Assembly (NCBI GenBank): GCA_000969725.1
Contig: JXSR01S011348.1
DNA length: 21,110 nucleotides
Origin: Ophiothrix spiculata
Taxonomy: Eukaryota > Echinodermata > Ophiuroidea > Amphilepidida > Ophiotrichidae
Direction: 5' to 3' (one strand)
Below the pieces are notes generated by a model that saw only the letters and a program-made list of their open reading frames with translations, did no database searches and was not told the DNA's origin. Positions 1-8,579 of the stretch are shown in pieces; positions within the stretch are counted from its first letter, which is position 1; each line of letters opens with the position of its first letter. The position numbers were made by a program, and so were the translations under genes.

Positions 1-737
1 AATGGCAAAATGAATGATAATTGAATATGTCTACGCAGATCCATTTTCAAAAGCCGTTTCTTTTAACTAATTTCTCAAGAGATTTGTATCGCGTTTTGTA
101 GTCATTTCATCTCGTGGTCTTAAATTCACTTTATTTGATTGTTTGAAATATGGAGTAAGTGCATATCTTTAAAACTATAAAGAGATTAATATTGATTTAC
201 TTATTTATTCATTTATTAATGATTTATTGATTTAATATATTTGTATCTATTGTTTTTCAACTGTCGTCCAATATTATATTTGTGCCTTCGTATTCACCAT
301 GTTATTCGATGTCTTGATTATATTTAAATATTTTAATAATTAAGCTTTACGCTGCGATAGCAATGTTTCCAGTGAGATTTTAAGATTATGCTTTTTTAGA
401 ATTGTGTTTATCTATAGTTAGATAATGTAATATCTTTCCATAGATGAAAATTTACATTTATTTTTTTAACTCGTCATACATTATTGTGTTTATCCAATGA
501 AAAGTAAACCATTCACAGTTTAAAAATATCTAAAGATCATAGAAGTATTTTTAAACTAGCGTTACATAAAACGTTGTCACCAGTTTCGAATCTAATAAGC
601 TGAAAATAAGTGCATAATATGATATATGTATAACTGAGACATTAGTGGAAGAAGTGGTCAAACACGTGATCTGGTTTGGTGATCTTTATAAGAAAAAAAA
701 ACGGGACTAGGTAGTTTACTCTTCTTGTGTTTCATAG
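1..737. other. AT-rich DNA, no gene seen
   Basis: No open reading frame of convincing length or composition and no recognisable RNA gene or repeat. There is a low-complexity T/A stretch around 195-240 built from ATTTATT-like words. An isolated CACGTG hexamer occurs near 664, too short to mean anything alone. Confidence 0.6.
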
Positions 738-739
738 TA

Positions 740-1474
740 CACGTTTGCTCATATAGTTGGAATAAAAATATTTTTACCACGTTTTTATGTAAAGGTCAAT
801 TTATGACGAGAATATCTGGAAACCTATGTTGCTTTTGGTCAGATTTGATAGGTAATCTTGTTAGGTGTGAAATGGAACTCCGAACTTGTGATCAATTTTC
901 TCATGTACTGGTAAGGAGGTAACAGCAAAAATGGGTCAAAAACGTGATTCTTAGGTTTTTAAAAATAGGGTTGTAGTGAATGTGAAGTGGTCACTGGCGG
1001 TATATGACATCTTCGAAACCTTTTAAGATGTCATATACCCCCCTGAACCAATCCACGTTCACCACAATCTTTTTTTTGTAAATTAAAGGGGTGTTAAAGG
1101 ATCATTTTGTACTTTACTTCCAAGCATTTTCTTGGCGCAGTCAAGCGTGACCAAGACATTCAATCACCTGCTTATCAATTGACTTCAGATAAACATTCCA
1201 TATGTCTACTCAACTTGAGTAAAGAAGTGACGAGGTCAAAGGCGGGATCAAATCAAATTTGACCTAAAAATCACATTTTTGACTCATTTTTGTTGTTGCC
1301 CCTTACCAGTACATGAGAAAATTGATCACATTTGAAGTTCTATTTCATACCCAACAAGATTACCTATCAAATCTGACCAAAGCAATATAGATTTCCAGAT
1401 AATTTCATCATGAATTGACCTTTACATAAAAAAGTGGTAAACATATTTTTATTCCAACTATATGAGCAACCGTG
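740..1474. mobile_element. Foldback (long inverted repeat) non-autonomous DNA element
   Basis: The outer arms at about 740-955 and 1263-1474 are reverse complements with scattered mismatches and small indels. Both begin CACG(T/G)TTGCTCATATAG at the outside, and both ends abut a TA dinucleotide (738-739, 1475-1476), which could be a TA target duplication as in Tc1/mariner-type elements. Inside is a second stem: about 967-1011 pairs with 1021-1072 around the apex CGAAACCTTTTAAG. The interior right side (about 1080-1260) has no partner on the left, so the left arm has an internal deletion. A related copy at 13607-13977 retains a little more of that arm, and 6911-7037 is an isolated outer arm. 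There is no transposase; the open frame across 725-922 is only arm sequence. The superfamily is an inference from TA alone. Confidence 0.8.
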
Positions 1475-1476
1475 TA

Positions 1477-2370
1477 TATACCATGTAATTTGAAAATGTA
1501 TGTTGCACTTATTATAACACCTTATTTCATATCGTTCACGATAAATTGCCTCGTATACACTGGTTTCATAGACATTTTTTTCCGCTACTGGAACGTCTTT
1601 TAGGAGATATAAAACACGTAGATTATTTTTAGTGATGTGTATTGTGACATTTTAGCATTGAATATTTCTGTACTTTCACTGATAATCACATTTGGTCGAC
1701 TTAACTAAGTTAACTAAGTTGATTGGCTCTTAAATAACACAAATTACATCTGCTCACGAGTCCATGATTGTATATGTATATTTACTTCCTTTTTATGACA
1801 TTGGGACAAGGTATACATCCTTTAACATGTGTGTCCTTCTCATTTGTTTCTTTTTCAAATTTTTAACCATTTTGTATCTCCCTTCTAGTACCGTACCATA
1901 ACACACAGTGCTAGTAGAGTGAACATTAAATTAATGCCTTAATTCAACAAAAGTTGTTTTAATATTTTCTGTCCTTGTCATTACGCTATATTTGTTAATT
2001 GACAATTCGTTATCACAAAGACTCAATGTGAAAGTTAGACAATTTAAAAAAAGTTACCGTATACATCTTCGGTGCTGTCATTTCTTGTACTTAGTTTAGC
2101 CTTTTTATTTGAAGCTTTATGGCCTTCATAGCAAATCATGTTACATTGTTGGATTACCAAGTCAAGTACATTAACACTACATAGATGAATAATAGCACGT
2201 ACTTCTATTCATTGCCTGTTTTAATCACCGTACATTGTCCCCCATTCTTTTTTTCAATTAAGATGACACACCAACATTCATTATAAAAAAGTTTAAAAAT
2301 TATTATTTGTAAATCGTGCGAAACTTCAATACAAAATTTATCGGTTTTACAAATTCTGACTTGCATATGA
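1477..2370. other. AT-rich DNA, no gene seen
   Basis: No supported gene or RNA. The only local pattern is a short tandem of AACTAAGTT-like words near 1703-1721. Confidence 0.55.
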
Positions 2371-2379
2371 ATAATGAAG

Positions 2380-2696
2380 GTAAGGTAAAGTCGAAACCGA
2401 AGCTTATTTGCTAACGGCCGTGGTGCCCATCTCCATTTCCTTAGCGTTAAGGCCAGACTCCACTACTGTGTATGTCTGTGGGGGGTACGCCACTCCTCCC
2501 GCACAAACGAGTCTGATTTACATTCCAAGTACTTTTTACATACCGGTACCCGTTTCTGACACCTGGGGAGGAACAATGTGGACAAAGAATCTTGCTCAAG
2601 GACTCAACACTGCAGTGACCCGACCGGGGCTTGAACCCACAACCTCTTATGAGTCCAATGCTCTAACCACTGCGCCACAGTGCTCCACTATGGCGC
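2380..2696 (-). mobile_element. tRNA-derived SINE, full-length with target site duplication
   Basis: Read on the minus strand, the head resembles a tRNA gene. An A box TGGCGCAGTGG lies at 2667-2677 and a B box GGTTCAAGCCC at 2627-2637, 29 nt apart, matching the internal RNA polymerase III promoter consensus. Where the anticodon would lie the sequence reads CAT, but the flanking stem does not pair well and no acceptor stem closes, so this is a SINE head and not a working tRNA gene. About 220 nt of non-tRNA body follow, GC-richer than the surroundings, ending in short TTACC-like iterations. The nine bases ATAATGAAG occur on both sides (2371-2379, 2697-2705), as expected of a target duplication made by LINE-type reverse transcriptase. 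I do not recognise the body family. The open frame at 2408-2734 on the plus strand is antisense to the element and not a gene. Confidence 0.85.
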
Positions 2697-2705
2697 ATAA
2701 TGAAG

Positions 2706-3367
2706 AATCAAACTCAAATTTGAATATGAAATAAAACAAAATAGTTTGTGTTGAATGGCCACATTTGTAAAAGTATAAGCGTCACGGAAGTACCAGGGCT
2801 TTTACGACGAAAGATACCGAGCTTAGCTTACAATCCCCGTGTGCAATATACGTAGTGTGATTTCATACGCTGTTTGCCTGTTTCTAATGTTATTGACACG
2901 TGTAGTGATAGTTATCTTTCATCACCCTGAGCAATGATCACTTGCATTTCTATCTTGTTATCGATATACAGATCAATGAAAGCGTATATTGGTTTAAAAG
3001 TCATGATGATTTTATTTCTCAACTTGGTTAACATTTACTGCAGAATTGATTGAATTGTACATGATGCTTACGATCGTGAAGCATGAGCTATAGTTTTCAA
3101 TATCGTGAACATTACACTTGATAAATAATAAACGAAAAATGCATCATGTTTGAATTTAATTTGTAAAGAAATTGTTTAGTTGCATGATTGTACAAATAGA
3201 ATATTAACACACATTTATTTGAACTTATACTTATCCAGGCACATTTTTTAATATTTTGCGTACCTTTCTTTTTCAAACCAATTAATTTAAAATATTCAAC
3301 ATTTATTTCCCGTACTTTCAAGTACATGTAGTTTTAAAGTATCTAAATTTTCGAGTATTACAAAACT
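2706..3367. other. AT-rich DNA, no gene seen
   Basis: Nothing supported. A minus-strand frame of 71 codons (3112-3327) has the Lys/Ile/Phe/Tyr-rich composition expected by chance in AT-rich DNA. Confidence 0.55.
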
Positions 3368-4031
3368 AGAACAAACATTTCCTTTTTTCGAATAAACAAA
3401 CAATCTCATGACACAGATACAACCTGCCTAGCTTGTCAATCATTATGTAATATACTTTTCATAAAATCTTTAACAATAAAACATGAATCGAGGCTATTCC
3501 ATTTGATTACAAGATAAATCCGACAGTAAATAAGGAGACGTCTATGGCAAGCCAAACAGGTAAAATATCCGATCAACTAGGTTTATCGCCGATAAACCCG
3601 GTTTTTCGATCGAAAAACTGGGTTTATCAACTGAAAACCCCAGTTTTTCGATAACTGGGTTTATCACTTGAAAAACTGGGTTTATCGAAAAACTGGGTTT
3701 ATATTGATAAACTAAGTTTATCAACTGATAAACTGAGTTTATCGATAAACTTGGTTTATCACTTTTAAAAAACTCAGTTTTTCAAGTGATAAACGCGGTT
3801 TATCGATAAACTGGGTTTATCACTCGAAAAACTAAGTTTTTCTTAATGGACCCAGTTTATCAGTTGATAAACCTATTTTTTTTTTCGATCGAAAAACTAG
3901 GTTTATCGGCGATAAACCTAGTTGATCGGATATTTTACCTGTTTGACTTGCCATAGACGCCTGTACTGTTGTAGAAATGAAGAAGCAACAGGCAAGTTGT
4001 ACTTGTGAAAAAAAAATACTGTACCGTAATA
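3368..4031 (+). repeat. Duplicated flank X, first copy (interrupted by an insertion)
   Basis: The stretches 3368-3543 and 3963-4031 align with 8112-8354 and about 8560-8580 upstream of unit B. Shared words include CTTTAACAATAAAACATG, GACAGTAAATAAG and GTAGAAATGA. The two halves of X are separated here by the 411-bp palindromic element. Copy X' lacks that element and keeps a single target site, but has about 200 bp (8355-8560) not present here. Confidence 0.8.
3544..3954. mobile_element. 411-bp multi-palindromic MITE/foldback element with 8-bp target duplication
   Basis: The ends are long inverted repeats starting ATGGCAAG(C/T)CAAACAGG; the first ~55 bp of the two arms differ at one base, and similarity continues to about 90 bp. 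Flanking octamers AGACGTCT (3536-3543) and AGACGCCT (3955-3962) look like a target duplication. The octamer is itself palindromic, but paralogue X' (about 8305-8325) has one copy followed directly by the downstream flank, so it is an empty site. The interior is a chain of short words: by eye about 11 GTTTATC and 8 GATAAAC, mixed with GAAAAACT and AGTTTTTC, joined head to head so that most neighbours form 14-20 bp palindromes. No transposase is present. An 8-bp duplication fits hAT-like or P-like elements, but the ends do not show the usual hAT terminal bases. Confidence 0.87.
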
Positions 4032-5268
4032 AGCCAGTTTTTATTCACTGAAATTATTTAATAAAGATAAGACTAGTAAATGTAAAGATAATCAGCTTTT
4101 AAGGTTAAACACCCGGGGTTAAATACTTAATTTCGCGAAGGAAGTTTATGTCAAAACTCTTTTCGCTGATAACGAATAAAAAAATAAAACATTGGAATAA
4201 TGCTTTTAAATGGTGGTACATAAAAGATTTGTCTAGGTTTGGCAAATATTTCTGACTAAAATGTGAAAAAGTCACCATCAAATGCTATTTTTGAAATACA
4301 ATAAAATTTGGCATAAATGTTGAAAAAAATATAAATACAAATGCATTCCTGAAATATAATTTGAAAAATAAATATTCGATTTCAAAGGGAAAACAAAAGT
4401 GCCCTTGAAAATGGTGTAAATTAGTAAAAGAATGGAAGGGTCGAGTTGATTTTCCATGTTGAATCCATATGCACTTTTTGACCATTAAGCAAAAATCCTT
4501 TTTTACACCATGTAGCAGTTCACTCAAACTTTTGATATCTCAAATTACCATATGTTTCAAGTGTAGGGTATACCTAGGTCCGATAGAAAAAAAAATATAA
4601 CAAATTTAAAGCAAAATAATCTAATCTATAATCTCTCACCAGTACTCAATGTATGTATAACAGTGACTTCACACATAAGCCGACGTCAAACCGTAGTTAG
4701 GACATTGCCCTGTTTAAACAACTTCCCCTGGGAAGAGCAATAAGCAAATCTTATTAATAAACACCCGATAGAGCCCAGGATGATTCGACTATGTACTATC
4801 ACGATGATTTGACGTCTTAAAGGCCGCAATATGTCTAGAGTCTTATTTATCGGATTCCCTTGAGGCTGAATAGAATGCTCCAAAAGCTATTTAGGGCAGG
4901 ATATTACAAAATATTATAACAAATACTCCTACAGGTAGTGCTAGAGATTCATTAATTATTTATACGTATCTAAAGCTTACTTAACTCCGTAGATTCAGAG
5001 TAATTTTGAATAACCTAATCCTCTTAGCCTTTCAGTACGAGTATTCACTATATATGAATTCTCTTACAATGCAATGTGATACATTCATATTCCACAATCT
5101 TAGTAAATATATTTGCAACGGGGGATATTTGAATATTTTGAAGCATATGTTGTTTATAACTTTAAATGCAAAAATGCACCATAATACTAAGAACCCGTTT
5201 TGTGTAATTGTCGAGATATTGTTTATTTATTATATATCAGCAAGGGTCCGCTTCAAAGCTCAATCGAC

Positions 5269-5345
5269 GGTTGTCTGTCGGTTCTGGTCTGTTATGAGTG
5301 GTTGTCTTTTGTTTATTTCGGTTTTCAAAGAACCGACAGACAGCC
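5269..5345. other. Stem-loop in unit A (17-bp arms)
   Basis: GGTTGTCTGTCGGTTCT at 5269-5285 pairs with AGAACCGACAGACAGCC at 5329-5345 with one G-T pair. The same stem is recognisable in C (about 12274-12370) and weaker in B (about 9845-9945). It lies in a locally GC-richer patch. It could be the relic of a small inverted-repeat element or a structured RNA segment; the sequence does not decide. Confidence 0.5.
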
Positions 5346-5469
5346 GCCTATTGAATTTAGAAGCAGCCCCTTTATGTATTTGTTATAATATTCTGCTTTC
5401 ATTGAAAAAATCGTTTAGGAAACAGATTTTTAATATGTGACGGGTTCATTTCCTTGAAATAGGAAAATA

Positions 5470-5667
5470 GACCACTTTCGTATGTCCCATAATGCATCTT
5501 GAAAGTACCACAAATACGGGACCTTGTGACGTAGCTTGCGCAGTCGAGTTGTGCGCAATCACCAGCAATGCGCAGAACTTCAAATATGGTAGACTGAGCA
5601 AGCTACGTCACAAGGTCCCGTATTTGTGGTACTTTCAAGATGCATTATGGGACATACGAAAGTGGTC
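5470..5667. mobile_element. 198-bp near-perfect hairpin MITE
   Basis: Arms of 76 bp (5470-5545 and 5592-5667) are reverse complements with a single mismatch. The 46-bp middle also partly pairs (GAGTTGTGCGCA against TGCGCAGAACTT). A TA lies at each end (5468-5469, 5668-5669). Unit B has no insertion at the corresponding place (about 10068-10075: GGAAAA directly followed by TTAGCATCAAC), so this is a filled site against an empty site, though B lacks one TA. Near-identical arms suggest a recent insertion or maintenance by arm conversion. The open frame at 5492-5770 is a by-product of the hairpin. A TA target fits Tc1/mariner-type mobilisation, as inference. Confidence 0.88.
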
Positions 5668-6232
5668 TATTAGCATCAACAGGTTTTTTTTTATTCTGCC
5701 CGTTTTGATGAAACAGAATGACAGATTTTCATTTTATTATTTCATAAAAAAAATTGTCACACTTAGGTAATTTTTGTACAAATTTTTAATTGTTCAAAAT
5801 TTGTTAAATTGCACGGGAGTCAGAAGTATCGGTTGATAAGTTCTATGCCTAAGGTGAAAAGAGATAAGCTAAAAAATTCAAATGTACACCGTTTTATTCT
5901 CCAAATGGACATTCCAAAAATTGCATGTGTATATCTGCTTTTTTTAAACTAAAAATCAAACCTCAACCGGTAACTGCACCATGTATATGGAACCGCAACT
6001 CGAGCCTGGTGCGATTGTCCTGAACAATGAAAACCGTCCACATCCAATAGTTCAGAGTGGTCAGTTGTCTAGTCAATAGTTCACCGAAACATAAGAAACA
6101 CCAACTTCCCTACCAATACATATATATTTCAACCATTAAAATAATAATTTATTTTGGATGACCATACTCTCACACCATCTATACAATTTGCCTGAAATTG
6201 AAAACTGAAATTGATATGACCGTTTAATGCGC

Positions 6233-6325
6233 ATTCCAGATATTCATTTTATATACCGACAAAATCTGTTTGTGCAACACATTTTGCATCTTTGATAAGC
6301 ATTTAAAGATTGTAAATATCCAAAG
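6233..6325 (+). repeat. 93-nt ultraconserved block within the unit (copy A)
   Basis: The block from ATTCCAGATATTC to ATATCCAAAG is identical between A and B (10685-10777) and differs by one base in C (13109-13201, T to C near its 3' end). Sequence on both sides shows frequent substitutions and indels among the same copies. No reading frame is conserved beyond the block itself. Either selection, local gene conversion or chance could explain it. Confidence 0.7.
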
Positions 6326-6720
6326 GGTTACGTAGAGCAACGTCTTAAGTAGGCACGATTGTAACCTTAACAGGAAGACCCCGGAGCTACATTCCAATCT
6401 ATACTACTCACGATAATTCAAACTATGAATTATTAACGTCCTAGACAGATATTTATGCATATGCCTAAAGTTTGAATTATTAGTATTATAATAGCGCAAA
6501 TGAGCTGCATACTAATCGGGCTTGTTTTTCCGACATATCTGCACGTTAATAAATTTATTTTCCGATCTCATATATTCTTGTTTTAAGAATGTAAAGGAAA
6601 CAAAAGTCTAGATTTGTTATTTCTTTGCCTTTTTTGAACATTTATTGTGCAATAACCACACGATACTAAACTAGTATGATATATTTACATGGCTGAAAAT
6701 AAAACATTATGTAACCAATC

Positions 6721-6910
6721 AAAATTACTTAATGGTCGCTTCAAAACTCAACCGGCGTCTGACCGCCCGGAACCGGCGGTTCTAGGCGGTTGCCATTGTT
6801 CACTATATGACAATTGTTCATAGCAATATTTTATGATTACAGTAATTTGAGCCGTGCAATAGTTTGTACTATTGCACGGCATGAAACAAACCTTTGTGAA
6901 ATCATGATAT
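6721..6910. other. Spacer after unit A with a CG-rich patch
   Basis: Positions 6738-6795 form a GC-rich island with repeated CCGG/CGGTT words (AACTCAACCGG, GGAACCGG, GGCGGTT) that resembles the AACTCAACCGG...GGAACCGCC patch inside units A and B (about 5960 and 10397). It may be a fragment of the same sequence family. The rest is AT-rich and shows no gene. Confidence 0.4.
6851..6880. other. Perfect 13-bp hairpin with 4-nt loop
   Basis: GCCGTGCAATAGT (6851-6863) and ACTATTGCACGGC (6868-6880) are exact reverse complements around TTGT. There is no downstream T-run or promoter context to support a terminator or small RNA. It may be the apex of a decayed inverted-repeat element, since the next feature is an isolated foldback arm. 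Confidence 0.6.
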
Positions 6911-7037
6911 AAATTGATCACATTCGGAGTTCCATTTCACACCCAACAAGATTACCTTTCGTAATTTTCCTCATAAATTGACCTTTACATAAAAAAGTGA
7001 TTAAAACATTTTTATTCCAACTATATGAGCAACTGTG
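6911..7037 (+). mobile_element. Remnant arm of the foldback element family
   Basis: This matches the right outer arm of the 740-1474 element: AAATTGATCACAT, CATTTCACACCCAACAAGAT, AATTGACCTTTACATAAAA and the terminal CTATATGAGCAAC(T/C)GTG, followed by TA. An internal piece of about 30 bp is missing and no left arm is present, so it is a truncated copy or solo end. Confidence 0.8.
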
Positions 7038-7039
7038 TA

Positions 7040-7600
7040 TTATATATCATAATAAGAATGACAATATAAAGAATTCAAATATGTAATAACTCAATTTTAA
7101 AAATATCTACACTCCTCTCACCCCATATATCAAAATGCTGCTTGATTTAACACTTAAACACAATAGGATGACATAAATCAGACTAACAAATACAATTAAA
7201 TCCTTACTTTCTTAAACTTAGTTTAATCACCTGTTACTTAAATAAATACCCCAGGTTATTTAATAAGATTTCGCTATATTGACACAAAAATTGAACCAAA
7301 TTAGTTCACTAAGACTAAATGCACGCCTATATTAACCATAGTAAGAACAAACAAGACTTTTATCACTGTTTTTTTAACCAGTCACAAATTTTAAACATAA
7401 CATCCTCAATATATTGATAAAGCTGCATTCTAGCTGACTTATAAAGTACATTTATATATTTCTACAAAGCAAACCAATCACTACCTTGATTGTATAGCAC
7501 ATTGCACAGGAGCCTATTGCAACCTCTGCTGTTGTGTTTTAATAACTAACGGTGAATATTTCCAGAAATCATCCACTCTTCACCAGGTTTAACCAACAAT
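7040..7600. other. AT-rich DNA, no gene seen
   Basis: No gene, RNA or repeat that I can support. It occupies the place that the second duplicated block fills with the 13.6-kb foldback fragment. Confidence 0.5.
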
Positions 7601-7897
7601 ATGTTTTTTTAGCTGACGGGTTATTGATTTGTTTTAGGGAAAGCACTCTAGGAATCATACAAATGGTAAATTGAATATAGGGCCTAGAAGTAAGACACTT
7701 AAATCTTCTGTTAAAAATAATGTTTGTCAAGTGTTTTGATTGCTTTACATGAATGTGTAGGATTTTACACTGTAATTTTTGCAGTGCAGGAATGGTATAT
7801 ATTGAAAGATTATATAACGAATGAATAATGAATAAAGTGAGAAATTAATTGAAGGTAATCGTAATTTGTAAGTGGATCCCATGTTAAATATGTACAG
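7601..7897 (+). repeat. Duplicated flank Z, first copy
   Basis: This aligns with 13991-14842 downstream of unit C. Shared words are ATGTTTTTTTAGCTG, GGGTTATTGATTTGTT, CACTCTAGGAATCAT, AAAAATAATGTTTGTCAA, GTATATATTGAAAGA and TTAAATATGTAC. This copy is uninterrupted and serves as the empty site for the 491-bp block at 14050-14540. Confidence 0.8.
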
Positions 7898-8111
7898 TTA
7901 AAAAACTTCAAAGACGATAGATCAGAGTGTTTTTTGTTCTGTCAAATGCCATCAAATAACGTTATCAGCAATTTTTTTAAAGAATTTAAAGAGATATGAT
8001 TGGCCTTAACAGTAACAGAGATTCTAATTAACCGCAAACTATTTATAAAACTCGTATGTGTTTGGTTTTCATCCCAACATAGTTTCGTCCATTAATATAA
8101 TACACGAAAGT

Positions 8112-8579
8112 AGAACAAACATGTTTATGTGTGTCAAAGCTTCATTTATATTGCTTGAATACAAAAATAATCTGCTGACTTATATAGCCAACCTAGTCGG
8201 TCTATCATTACGTAACACACTTTTCATACACTCTTTAACAATAAAACATGGATTCAGGCTATTCCGATAGATTACGAGACAACCTGACAGTAAATAAGAA
8301 AACGTCTGCACTATCGTAGAAATGATAAAGCAACAGACAAGCTGCATTCCTGAACCTGGTTATGATAATACGCGACCTAGGGGTGGGGAAAATGTTCTTG
8401 TACTTTGTCCCCTTTTTTGACTCAGTTACTCACCGAAAAACCATACTTCTGAGGTGCTTCAGTGGTACTCGCACGTCACTTTCATATGTTAGTGCCCCCT
8501 GAGACTGCATGTTGCATGAAACGGCACAAGTTAGCTTCTAAACGGTATGTGTGTGTACCAGAAAAAGAGAAAAATACTA
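8112..8579 (+). repeat. Duplicated flank X', second copy
   Basis: Similar to 3368-3543 plus 3963-4031, and lacking the 411-bp palindromic element: AACGTCTGCACTATCGTAG here corresponds to a single uninterrupted target site. About 200 bp (8355-8560) have no counterpart in X. That stretch shows no clear inverted or direct terminal repeats, so insertion here or deletion in X are both possible. Confidence 0.78.

Larger units (their letters stand above)
4032..6720 (+). repeat. Long duplicated unit, copy A
   Basis: This 2.7-kb segment aligns throughout with B (8580-11030) and C (11031-13592). Examples are GAAGGAA(G/C)TTTATGT near 4137, GACGTCAAAC near 4683, CACCCGATAGAGCC near 4762 and TATTTATGCATATGCCT near 6450. 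A differs by carrying the 198-bp hairpin at 5470-5667 and by lacking about 75-85 bp present in B and C (gap near 4454). It runs past the point where B stops (about 6565), and its last 150 bp match only the end of C. No conserved reading frame: the 144-codon frame at 5006-5440 is broken in B and C. I cannot tell whether the unit is an ancient transposon, a lineage-specific segmental repeat or a non-coding transcript locus. Confidence 0.85.

Noticed and set aside
2610..2690. Possible functional tRNA gene on the minus strand
   Set aside because: A and B boxes are good, but the anticodon stem pairs poorly, no acceptor stem closes, and a 9-bp target duplication brackets a longer element, so it is a SINE head.
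2408..2734. 108-codon plus-strand frame
   Set aside because: It is the antisense of the tRNA-derived SINE; its length comes from the GC-richer element.
3542..3724. 60-codon minus frame with repeated Lys-Pro-Ser/Gly peptide
   Set aside because: The peptide periodicity only reflects the palindromic DNA words of the inserted element.
3544..3954. CRISPR array
   Set aside because: Regular repeated words are present, but they are head-to-head palindromes without unique spacers of constant length, and terminal inverted repeats bracket them.
5006..5440. Longest open frame (144 codons, beginning with TTG)
   Set aside because: The homologous stretches in units B and C carry frameshifts and stops, so the frame is not conserved; it lies in a non-coding duplicated unit and has no recognisable domain.
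6851..6880. Rho-independent bacterial terminator
   Set aside because: A strong hairpin exists, but there is no T-run after it and the window is eukaryotic in character.
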